The notes under the pieces: model-generated
What the model saw: the letters and a program-made list of their open reading frames with translations, nothing else
Databases searched by the model: none
Told to the model about the DNA's origin: nothing
Shown: positions 1-5,108 of the stretch, piece after piece
How the letters are laid out: the number at the start of each line of letters is the position of its first letter
How positions within the stretch are numbered: the first letter of the stretch is position 1
Translations under genes and position numbers: made by a program
Source: Vampirovibrionales bacterium
GTDB lineage: Bacteria > Cyanobacteriota > Vampirovibrionia > Vampirovibrionales > JAGQHJ01
Direction of reading: 5' to 3'
Length of the DNA: 5,108 bases
NCBI GenBank assembly: GCA_025451145.1
Contig: JANWKX010000135.1
Coordinates: 1 to 5,108 of the forward strand

Positions 1-225
1 GGGATGGATAAACTGATAGCAGGTCGTGATGAGCAAGGAATCGAGCGAATGTTAATATTGCTAAAAGACGCGGATAAACCGAAAAACCCCTATTATGGCA
101 TTATGCCCCCTCTGGTCACCAATGATACTGAGCTAAAAGATTTGGCCATCTACTTGAGCACCATTGTAAATCCACTTGGCGGCATACCAAAGGGTGCCTC
201 AATGGCAAGCGCCGATGGGAAGTAA
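1..225 (+). CDS. c-type cytochrome, C-terminal fragment (5' end outside window)
   Basis: The reading frame is open from the first base of the window and ends in TAA at 223-225, so this is the last 74 codons of a longer gene. The ATG at base 4 is probably an internal Met, since no Shine-Dalgarno can be seen and the frame is open before it. The segment reads like the end of a class I cytochrome c domain. An Ile-Met-Pro-Pro motif (Met codon at 103-105) fits the loop holding the sixth haem ligand. It is followed by a TNDTELKDLAIYLS helix, typical of the C-terminal helix of these domains. The CXXCH haem-attachment motif would lie upstream and cannot be checked. Such domains carry electrons in the periplasm, alone or as a subunit of a dehydrogenase or oxidase. 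Which one cannot be told here. The tail after the helix is short, Gly/Ala/Ser-rich and probably flexible. Confidence 0.6.
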   Translation, partial: GMDKLIAGRDEQGIERMLILLKDADKPKNPYYGIMPPLVTNDTELKDLAIYLSTIVNPLGGIPKGASMASADGK

Positions 226-227
226 AA

Positions 228-262
228 CGCTGGTAAGTCCATTTTAAGAAAATGAACCGGCG
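228..262 (-). terminator. Intergenic hairpin between convergent genes, possible terminator
   Basis: The 40-base gap between the cytochrome stop and the gnd stop holds two nested inverted repeats. The inner one is CATTTT (240-245), loop AAG, AAAATG (249-254). The outer one is CGCTGG (228-233) against CCGGCG (257-262), with one G-T pair. Read on the minus strand, the outer stem is followed by a short TTTT run (bases 227-224), so it could end gnd transcription. On the plus strand no T run follows. The T run is short and the stem is interrupted by unpaired bases, so this is only a candidate. Confidence 0.35.
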
Positions 263-265
263 AAG

Positions 266-1219
266 TTAGGTGACTTGGCAAAGAATTGGGGCAACTCTGC
301 CCTCTCGGCGCTCTCTTTGGATGCTCTCAGAAGGACCAAAGGGATGCCCTCCAAATTGATGCCTTAAAGCAGAAACAGCCCGATACGCATTATTTTCCTG
401 GCCACGGGATTGCATGAGTTCCCAAACGGCTTGAGAAATAACCGGAATGGGAATTTCCCGACAGACAGCTTCTGATACCAGCCAATTTACTTCTCCTGTA
501 TCTTCAATATAGGGATTGATTTCATCTAATGGCGGGCCTTCTTTGAGGGCTTTCTCCATAAGCTCGATTAACCAGCCTCGGATCACGGAGCCATGATTCC
601 AATTGTGAAACAAATCAGCCAAATTGAGCTGATATTCCGAGCTTTTCAACAGGGCGAAGCCTTCCCCAATGGACTGGAGCATGCCAAACTCAATGCCGTT
701 ATGAACCAGTTTTACAAAATGGCCGGCCCCGCTTGGACCTGCATAATAAACACCGTCAGGGACTGCTAATTTTTCTAAAATTGGTAAGACTTGTGAAACT
801 GCCTTTTTATCGCCCCCCAACATGAAACAAGCCCCATTTAGACCTCCACTGGGCCCGCCGCTGGAACCAACGTCAATAAAGGAGATCCCTTTTTCTTGCA
901 ATTGATGATACCGATTGATCGAATCACGGTAGTAGGAGTTACCTCCATCCATCACGATATCGCCCGGATCAAGTTGAGGGGTGAGATCTTCCAATACGGC
1001 ATCGACGGGTGGGCCTGCCGGAACATACAGAATTATTTTTCGAGGTTTTGCGAGATCTTGGGTAAAATCAGCATAATCAGTCGCGATAATTAACCCTTTA
1101 TCGATCAGTTCTTTTGGAATGGGTGATGCTGATAATCCAACGACTCTAATTTGCTTGTCTAGGGCTTGTAGGCTAAGATTTCCACCCATTTTTCCCAGAC
1201 CGATGACGCCCAGTTCCAT
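266..1219 (-). CDS. gnd: 6-phosphogluconate dehydrogenase, decarboxylating (short GndA/YqeC-type)
   Basis: Predicted cytoplasmic enzyme that oxidises and decarboxylates 6-phosphogluconate to ribulose 5-phosphate in the pentose phosphate pathway, producing NADH or NADPH. The 317 residues match the short form of the family (about 300) rather than the long form (about 470). The N-terminal Rossmann domain has GLGKMGG (7-13). The VMDGGNSYYRDS segment (89-100) and the substrate-loop motif DVGSSGG (116-122) follow. The helical domain begins with GAGHFVKLVHNGIEFG (164-179), which supplies the expected catalytic Lys170 and Glu177 plus Asn174. The ending RGQENN...LRHQFGGH is also typical of the family. 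The start is supported by an AAGGAGG sequence five bases upstream. At the end of the second beta strand, where NAD-dependent members often have an acidic residue (VVGYD-like), this protein reads VVGLS, so cofactor preference is open. A basic tail of about 20 residues follows the conserved core. No convincing promoter was found in the 165 bases upstream. Confidence 0.92.
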   Translation of the reverse strand: MELGVIGLGKMGGNLSLQALDKQIRVVGLSASPIPKELIDKGLIIATDYADFTQDLAKPRKIILYVPAGPPVDAVLEDLTPQLDPGDIVMDGGNSYYRDSINRYHQLQEKGISFIDVGSSGGPSGGLNGACFMLGGDKKAVSQVLPILEKLAVPDGVYYAGPSGAGHFVKLVHNGIEFGMLQSIGEGFALLKSSEYQLNLADLFHNWNHGSVIRGWLIELMEKALKEGPPLDEINPYIEDTGEVNWLVSEAVCREIPIPVISQAVWELMQSRGQENNAYRAVSALRHQFGGHPFGPSESIQRERREGRVAPILCQVT

Positions 1220-1224
1220 CTCAA

Positions 1225-1231
1225 CCTCCTT
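1225..1231 (-). promoter_or_regulatory. Strong Shine-Dalgarno site of gnd
   Basis: On the minus strand the sequence is AAGGAGG, then TTGAG, then the ATG at 1219-1217. It is nearly a full complement of the 16S rRNA tail at good spacing, and it fixes the gnd start. Confidence 0.75.
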
Positions 1232-1381
1232 CTAGCCATGTCGAAAATCATGAGAGCGGCATGTGGTGATAAATTTATTTGCGGAACGCCTTGTTAGGAT
1301 GTTGTGTTGAGAAACGTTGCCTTTATTATTGCCAATCATTGCCCTGAGTTGATAGTGGTTATGAGGGTAGTTTCTCGTTAC

Positions 1382-1402
1382 CCATTAAGTTCCTCTTAAT
1401 GG
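1382..1402 (-). terminator. Perfect 8-bp inverted repeat spanning the SDR stop codon
   Basis: CCATTAAG (1382-1389) and CTTAATGG (1395-1402) are exact reverse complements with a 5-base loop. The TAA stop of the leftward dehydrogenase gene (1387-1385) lies within the left arm. No T run follows on the minus strand, so it does not look like a standard intrinsic terminator. It could instead protect the 3' end of the mRNA, weaken readthrough into gnd, or be chance. Confidence 0.3.
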
Positions 1403-2422
1403 TTTATGCCGTATGCGCCTAGCGAGAAATACTGTTGTAACCCCTGCTAACGCCAAAAGGAGTACAGGTTTATTCATTTGCAGCCATAAGGTCAGGCTAA
1501 ATCCTCGGGATCGGGCATCAAAATCGCCATGCGCCCCATGATCTCCGGGAAGCGGATACCATAAATTATCGGGACGATCCGGAGAAACTGGCTGATCGGT
1601 TTGTTGTGCCTGATAACCCATATCCCCAAGGTAGTGATCTAATAAGCCAGGAATGAGCTTTCCGCCCCAAACCGCTTTTATGGTCGGAAAGCCGACAAGC
1701 AATTCTCTGGGGTGATGTTTTGCTGCCCAATAAATTGCGCTTGCCGCCACTTCCGGCTCATAAATGGGTGGTACAGGTTGGGGGTGATTCGGAAGGCGGC
1801 TTTTGACCCAATCAAATTGAGGGGTATTCACCGCAGGCATGGTCACCATAGAAACTTGAATGTTGCTCTTGTCATGCCAAAGCTCACATAACAAGGACTC
1901 CGTAAATCCCTTAATGGCATGTTTTGCGGCACAATAAGCGGACTGTAGCGGAATGCTTCGATGGGCAAGGGCTGAACTGACCTGGATAATGGTGCCCCGA
2001 TCGCGGGGTAACATGCGTTTTAAAGCCGCTAAGGTGCCATAAACATAGCCCAGGTAAGTGACCTCAGTTACCCGTCTAAACTCATCCGGCTTCATTTCTT
2101 TGACAGGTGAAAAGACTGATACCATGGCATTGTTAATCCAAAGGTCAATAGGGCCTAGCTGCTCTTCGATGAGTTGGGTAGATGCCTCCATGGCTTCTGA
2201 GTCGGAGACATCGATGGGGAAAATAATGGCTTGACCGCCAGCTCGTTCGACCTCCAAACGGGCAGCCGTTAGGCCATCCTCATCTCTGGCAATGAGTGCC
2301 ATTTTAATTCCCGGCTTGGCAAAGGCTCTCACGGTCGCTCGTCCAATGCCTGCAGAAGCGCCGGTAATCACAATGATCTCAGGTGAATTATCTTTGCGTG
2401 TCTTTGATGGCTTATGTCGCAT
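1385..2422 (-). CDS. SDR-family NAD(P)-dependent oxidoreductase with C-terminal membrane segment
   Basis: A 345-residue short-chain dehydrogenase/reductase. The Rossmann domain begins with the cofactor-binding TGASAGIG motif (20-27). An Arg at the end of the second strand (ALIARD, 42-47) is often associated with NADP(H). FPIDVSD (68-74) and INNA (96-99, the NNAG motif with its Gly changed to Met) follow. The catalytic triad is Ser150, Tyr163 and Lys167 (YCAAK). The usual catalytic Asn in the helix before it appears to be Thr122, in VTYLGYVYGTLAALKRM, which I recall as common in this subgroup. The core ends near residue 250. A tail of about 95 residues follows, containing a Pro/Asp-rich stretch and a hydrophobic run (about 319-334) ended by ARRIRHK, which suggests a membrane anchor with a basic cytoplasmic end. 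The start is supported by AAAGGAG seven bases upstream. Substrate is unknown. It lies 165 bases upstream of gnd on the same strand, and an operon is possible but not shown. Confidence 0.88.
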   Translation of the reverse strand: MRHKPSKTRKDNSPEIIVITGASAGIGRATVRAFAKPGIKMALIARDEDGLTAARLEVERAGGQAIIFPIDVSDSEAMEASTQLIEEQLGPIDLWINNAMVSVFSPVKEMKPDEFRRVTEVTYLGYVYGTLAALKRMLPRDRGTIIQVSSALAHRSIPLQSAYCAAKHAIKGFTESLLCELWHDKSNIQVSMVTMPAVNTPQFDWVKSRLPNHPQPVPPIYEPEVAASAIYWAAKHHPRELLVGFPTIKAVWGGKLIPGLLDHYLGDMGYQAQQTDQPVSPDRPDNLWYPLPGDHGAHGDFDARSRGFSLTLWLQMNKPVLLLALAGVTTVFLARRIRHKPLRGT

Positions 2423-2429
2423 AAAAAGA

Positions 2430-2436
2430 CTCCTTT
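2430..2436 (-). promoter_or_regulatory. Shine-Dalgarno site of the SDR gene
   Basis: On the minus strand AAAGGAG is followed by seven bases and then the ATG at 2422-2420. It overlaps the TAA (2437-2435) that ends an upstream coding-like stretch, an arrangement typical of adjacent genes in an operon. It supports the chosen SDR start. Confidence 0.65.
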
Positions 2437-2607
2437 ATGACGCTTCAATCAGTTCTTGCAGCCGCCACTTCGGTATAGATATCTCGATAATTTCAATTTG
2501 AGGAGAGCCTGGTAGACTAATCTTCAGGCGTATATATCATCCGCTAATGGTCCTATTATCCATACTGGTGCATCCGTATTAGGATTACCGAAAATGAATA
2601 TCTCTGG
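2435..2607 (-). pseudogene. Coding-like debris upstream of the SDR gene
   Basis: No intact gene is present here, but two minus-strand stretches read like protein. The first (2607 down to the TGA at 2526-2524) is in the same frame as the small ORF upstream, directly after its stop, and includes EIFIFGNPNTDAPVWIIGPL. The second (2536 down to the TAA at 2437-2435) is in another frame, starts just where the first ends, and includes SLPGSPQIEIIEISIPKW. Its stop overlaps the SDR Shine-Dalgarno, as expected for the end of a real upstream gene. A frameshifted, decaying gene would produce this pattern. Each stretch is only about 27-33 codons, so chance open frames are not excluded. I do not recognise a family. 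Confidence 0.3.
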
Positions 2608-2862
2608 TTATCCGTTATCTGAGATCTCGGCCTCAACAAGCTTTGCCAGAAGGCTAAGAGATTCTTGCCAACCCAGATAGCAAGCTTCGGTGGGAATGAC
2701 ATCTGGCAAACCAGCTTGCACGATATTTAATTTGTGGATGCCTACCAATATCATGGATTGCCGCTTAAGGCTCTCTTTTTCCAGGTTTTGTGGCTGACCA
2801 AAAATATCCTCAAACAATGAACCTGTATCGTTAAGACGGGTACTCTCATGGTTAAGCTTCAC
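2608..2862 (-). CDS. Small hypothetical ORF, possibly a remnant of an SRPBCC/AHSA1-like protein
   Basis: An 84-codon minus-strand frame that can only begin with GTG (2862-2860) or with an internal ATG at codon 37. Neither has a Shine-Dalgarno. An in-frame TGA lies nine codons upstream of the GTG. The last third includes GLPDVIPTEACYLGWQESL (51-69), followed by LLAKLVEAEI. It resembles the end of SRPBCC proteins of the activator-of-Hsp90 (AHSA1) type, in which a Gly-Trp pair opens the long C-terminal helix. The first 36 residues do not resemble that fold to me. Full SRPBCC proteins are about 140-170 residues, so the ligand-binding N-terminal part would be missing. The likeliest reading is a truncated, non-functional remnant, although a short expressed protein cannot be excluded. 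It is divergent from the TetR gene, with 140 bases between them. Confidence 0.4.
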   Translation of the reverse strand: MKLNHESTRLNDTGSLFEDIFGQPQNLEKESLKRQSMILVGIHKLNIVQAGLPDVIPTEACYLGWQESLSLLAKLVEAEISDNG

Positions 2863-2909
2863 GATGATAAATGGATTGTTTTGATTCTCTCAAGCGAAGT
2901 GAACCCATA

Positions 2910-2938
2910 TTGACTTATTTTTTTCATTTTGATATCGT
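2910..2938 (+). promoter_or_regulatory. Candidate sigma70-type promoter of the tetR-efflux operon
   Basis: A TTGACT -35-like box (2910-2915) is followed, after 17 bases that are mostly T-rich, by TATCGT (2933-2938), a 4/6 match to the -10 consensus. Transcription would start near 2944-2946, directly at the palindrome at 2947. A repressor bound there would block the polymerase. Found by eye, with a weak -10 box. Confidence 0.4.
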
Positions 2939-2946
2939 TCATCCTT

Positions 2947-2970
2947 AACTAGACGACTGGTCAACTAGTT
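2947..2970. promoter_or_regulatory. 24-bp imperfect palindrome, candidate TetR operator
   Basis: AACTAG (2947-2952) is matched by CTAGTT (2965-2970), and the inner GAC (2955-2957) by GTC (2960-2962). Nine of twelve position pairs are complementary about the centre 2958/2959. Size, symmetry and location, 32 bases before the tetR start and just after the candidate -10 box, are what is expected for an autoregulatory TetR-family operator. An alternative alignment, TAGAC (2950-2954) with GTCAA (2960-2964), gives a shorter, less perfect palindrome. Binding is inferred. Confidence 0.6.
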
Positions 2971-3002
2971 TCAGTGAATCGAATGAAGAAGCCTTAAACT
3001 CA

Positions 3003-3677
3003 ATGAATACCAAAGACAGCTCAATTGAAAAACTCATGAACGCAGCCATGGATTGCATTCTTAAGAAAGGCTATAACGCAACCAGTATCAATGACATTGT
3101 TCAGGCTGCCGGGATACCCAAAGGCTCCTTCTATTACTACTTTGAAAGCAAGGAATGTTTTGTCAACGACTTGCTCTTTCGATATGCGGAGGCAAAGCAA
3201 AACGAACTTTCTGTCTATATTACGGATCAGAGCGTATCGCCATTAAATCGATTAAGATTGATGCTGGCCAATACGGCCCAAAAGTTAAAAGCGGATCAAT
3301 ATCAAACCGGTTGTCTCATTTTAAAAATGGGCAATGAAATTGCGGATTCTTCCCCCAAAATTCAACACACACTGAGTGAGATTTATGAAACATGGGTTCA
3401 TCTCCACCTTGGCCTGTTCCAAGAAGCCCAGGCTGAGGGTGAGATTTCAATGGATGAGGATCTCCAAGCCTTGGCGGAGAGCTACCTTATTATGTTCTTT
3501 GGGACCATTGCCAATACAAAGTTAACCCATACGTTAAAAGGGTTTAAGCGATTTCACTGGGTCTTTTTTGAAAATTTAGGCAGGCCGAAGCATCGCCTTT
3601 CTGAGGAGATAGAAGCCTACCTTCAATTTGAAGAAATCATTGACCCAAAAGACGCCCTATTGGCAGGCCAGTCATGA
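3003..3677 (+). CDS. TetR/AcrR-family transcriptional regulator, NemR-like
   Basis: A 224-residue one-component repressor, predicted to bind DNA as a dimer and to release it on ligand binding or oxidation. The N-terminal helix-turn-helix domain is clear: an initial helix (about 7-22), then GYNATSINDIVQAAG (23-37), IPKGSFYYYF (38-47) and ESKE, the TetR-family signature. The rest is the ligand/dimer domain. It contains a GCLILKMGNEIAD segment (103-115) typical of a regulator subgroup that includes NemR and other efflux or electrophile-response repressors. Cys104 and Lys173 have the same 69-residue spacing as the C106-K175 redox pair of E. coli NemR. The start is an ATG with only a weak, distant GAAGAAG (2985-2991) upstream. 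The gene's TGA overlaps the ATG of the outer-membrane factor gene, so the two are co-transcribed and probably translationally coupled. The palindrome in the leader suggests that it represses its own operon. Confidence 0.9.
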   Translation: MNTKDSSIEKLMNAAMDCILKKGYNATSINDIVQAAGIPKGSFYYYFESKECFVNDLLFRYAEAKQNELSVYITDQSVSPLNRLRLMLANTAQKLKADQYQTGCLILKMGNEIADSSPKIQHTLSEIYETWVHLHLGLFQEAQAEGEISMDEDLQALAESYLIMFFGTIANTKLTHTLKGFKRFHWVFFENLGRPKHRLSEEIEAYLQFEEIIDPKDALLAGQS

Positions 3678-5108
3678 ACAAATTGCTTTATCGCGCTGCC
3701 ATTTACTTGTTAACGATCGCTTGTTTCTTGGCGATGATTGATTGCTCTAAAGCATTGGCAAAGCATCCGGTGAAGGATCAACCCTTTGCAAAATTAAAAG
3801 CGTCTCAATGGCGTTCATTGGGTCCTGGCTTGAAAGGTGATTCACAAGAAAATTTCCCTGCTGAAGCCTGGTGGGAGGCTTTTAACGATCCTAACTTAAA
3901 TACCCTGATGGACCAGGCTTTATCAGGCAATTTGACGATTAAGCAAGCGTTAGAAAATATTTATACCGCACAGCAGATTGCCAAAACCTATCGTGCGCCT
4001 TTATTACCAACGGTTTCTACCGCACCACAGTATACATGGCAACAATACGGGCAACACCAATTTGTGTTTCCACTCCATGGTAGAACCTATCAAACCTTCA
4101 TCACGCCCTTAACCACAACGTATGAGGTTGATTTTCTGGGCAAAAACCGGGCGACCTATCAATCGGCCCTAAAAGGTGTCGATGTTGCCCGATATCAATA
4201 TGAAGCCACTAAAATCCTTCTGGCCAGCAATGTGGTGACAACCTATGTGAATGTTTCAAAATTCAGACACATGGAAAAGCTGGCCCAAGCCCAAGTTGAA
4301 ACCAGTCAGAAGTTGTTAAAGCATAGCCAAAAACTATTGGAGCTTGGCCAAGCAACGATATTCGATATCCAGAATAGCCAACTCGTCCTGGATCAAGCCA
4401 ATGTCGATTTATCCTTGTTATCGGGGAATCGGCAAGTGGCCGAAAACCAACTTGAAGCGCTTCTGGGAAAAGAGCCGACGTCCAATACGCTTCCACCCAT
4501 TACCCACTGGGATGCGTTTCAATTAAAAAGCCGATTTTTAACCGGAATTCCCTCGGAACTTGTGACAAGGCGCCCGGATGTCGCCATTGCAGAAGCCCAG
4601 CTTGAGGCCGCAAGATTAAATGTGGAAGCCGCACGAAGGGCGTTATTGCCCAGTATTAACTTACTCGGAACAACCGGTCTGAATGCTATCGGGATTCAAC
4701 ATTTGTTACGCGCAACAAGCCTCTCCAATCTATTAATTTCCAGCATTTCCCAGCCCATATTCACGGGTGGAAGACTCAGAGCCGAGGTGAATCTTCGTAA
4801 ATCAAAATACAGGCTCCTATTAAGCGAATACCAGAACACGCTTGTCAATGCGTTTACGGATGTCGAAAATAATCTTGCCCAGCTTCAGGCCAATAATGAG
4901 GCATATCAGGAGATTCAGAATCAGACAGCAAGTATCACCGATATCGCCGCTAAAGAAAAAGCAAAGATGGAAGCCGGGATTTCTTCAGCTCCCCTTTGGC
5001 TTGTCCGGGAATCGCAACGAATTACCTATGAAAAGGCATTGGCCCAACAAAAAGCACAACTGATGATTGACTACGTTGGGCTATCCAAAGCATTGGGTGG
5101 CGGTTTTA
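3674..5108 (+). CDS. Outer-membrane efflux factor, OprM/NodT (TolC) family, 3' end outside window
   Basis: Open from the ATG at 3674 to the window edge (478 codons, no stop). The GGGF at 475-478 corresponds to the KALGGGW end of the family, so only a few residues should be missing. Family landmarks in order: WWEAFNDPNLNTLMDQAL (66-83), YEVDFLGK (150-157), ELGQATIFDIQNSQ (223-236), LEALLGKEP (260-268), GIPSELVTRRPDV (291-303) and QPIFTGGR (360-367). These proteins form trimeric channels, a beta barrel plus an alpha-helical periplasmic tunnel, which expel drugs, solvents or metabolites with an inner-membrane pump and a periplasmic adaptor. The N-terminus is a signal peptide (Lys3, Arg7, hydrophobic 8-22). 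The cysteines at 17 and 24 do not fit a standard lipobox (MID precedes Cys24). ALA at 27-29 is a good signal peptidase I site, so the mature protein is probably not a lipoprotein, unlike OprM. The ATG overlaps the tetR stop, and the adaptor and pump genes would be expected downstream. Confidence 0.92.
   Translation, partial: MNKLLYRAAIYLLTIACFLAMIDCSKALAKHPVKDQPFAKLKASQWRSLGPGLKGDSQENFPAEAWWEAFNDPNLNTLMDQALSGNLTIKQALENIYTAQQIAKTYRAPLLPTVSTAPQYTWQQYGQHQFVFPLHGRTYQTFITPLTTTYEVDFLGKNRATYQSALKGVDVARYQYEATKILLASNVVTTYVNVSKFRHMEKLAQAQVETSQKLLKHSQKLLELGQATIFDIQNSQLVLDQANVDLSLLSGNRQVAENQLEALLGKEPTSNTLPPITHWDAFQLKSRFLTGIPSELVTRRPDVAIAEAQLEAARLNVEAARRALLPSINLLGTTGLNAIGIQHLLRATSLSNLLISSISQPIFTGGRLRAEVNLRKSKYRLLLSEYQNTLVNAFTDVENNLAQLQANNEAYQEIQNQTASITDIAAKEKAKMEAGISSAPLWLVRESQRITYEKALAQQKAQLMIDYVGLSKALGGGF

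Noticed and set aside
4..6. ATG at base 4 as the true start of the cytochrome fragment
   Set aside because: The frame is open to the window edge, no ribosome site can be seen, and a cytochrome c domain needs an upstream CXXCH, so this is an internal Met.
896..1093. Rightward 65-codon open frame
   Set aside because: It lies antisense within the strongly conserved gnd gene, has no ribosome site and does not resemble a protein family.
1232..1345. Possible gnd promoter, with TTGGCA as a -35-like box on the minus strand
   Set aside because: No acceptable -10 box lies 16-18 bases downstream. Other AT-rich pieces lack a paired -35 box.
2292..2501. Rightward 69-codon open frame
   Set aside because: It overlaps antisense the N-terminal cofactor-binding part of the SDR gene. 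Its sequence is the shadow of that region.
2511..2524. Second operator-like GGTAGAC half-site upstream of the SDR gene
   Set aside because: Only one half-site resembles the palindrome at 2947-2970, with no matching partner at the right spacing, so regulation of the SDR gene by the TetR protein is not supported.
4263..4526. Open frames on both strands inside the channel gene
   Set aside because: The forward frame at 3674-5108 carries all the conserved motifs of the outer-membrane factor, so the others are shadows.
4842..5063. Rightward 73-codon Arg/Lys-rich frame
   Set aside because: It is an out-of-frame reading of the channel gene, and its basic composition is an artefact of the shifted frame.

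Overview
The window looks like chromosomal DNA from a Gram-negative bacterium, most likely a gammaproteobacterium of moderate GC content (mid-40s percent by eye). The Gram-negative assignment rests on an OprM/NodT-type outer-membrane efflux channel. The finer assignment is inference. I see no rRNA, tRNA, CRISPR array, insertion sequence or phage gene.

Left part (1-1219): the C-terminal end of a probable c-type cytochrome reads rightward and meets, convergently, a leftward gene for a short-form 6-phosphogluconate dehydrogenase (gnd/gndA type). A hairpin lies in the 40-base gap between them. Middle part (1385-2422): a leftward short-chain dehydrogenase/reductase with a long C-terminal tail ending in a predicted membrane segment. 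Its stop codon sits inside a perfect 8-bp hairpin. Each of the two complete leftward genes has its own good Shine-Dalgarno sequence. They are separated by 165 bases without a gene.

Region 2435-2862 looks like decayed coding sequence on the minus strand. It holds a small GTG-started ORF without a ribosome binding site, whose last third resembles the C-terminal helix of SRPBCC/AHSA1-type proteins, followed by short coding-like stretches in two frames broken by stops.

Right part (2910-5108): the best-defined functional unit. A promoter-like element and a 24-bp imperfect palindrome precede a TetR-family regulator gene. Its stop overlaps the start of a TolC/OprM-type outer-membrane factor (ATGA overlap), which runs off the right edge and lacks only its last few residues. 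This is the layout of a self-regulated multidrug or solvent efflux operon, whose adaptor and inner-membrane pump genes would be expected just beyond the window. The regulator carries a Cys/Lys pair (C104/K173) with the same 69-residue spacing as the redox-sensing C106/K175 pair of E. coli NemR, so it may sense electrophiles or oxidants.

Nothing here amounts to a clearly new biological system. The points most worth following are the NemR-like sensor residues, the operator palindrome, the apparently non-lipidated outer-membrane factor, and the decayed gene region.
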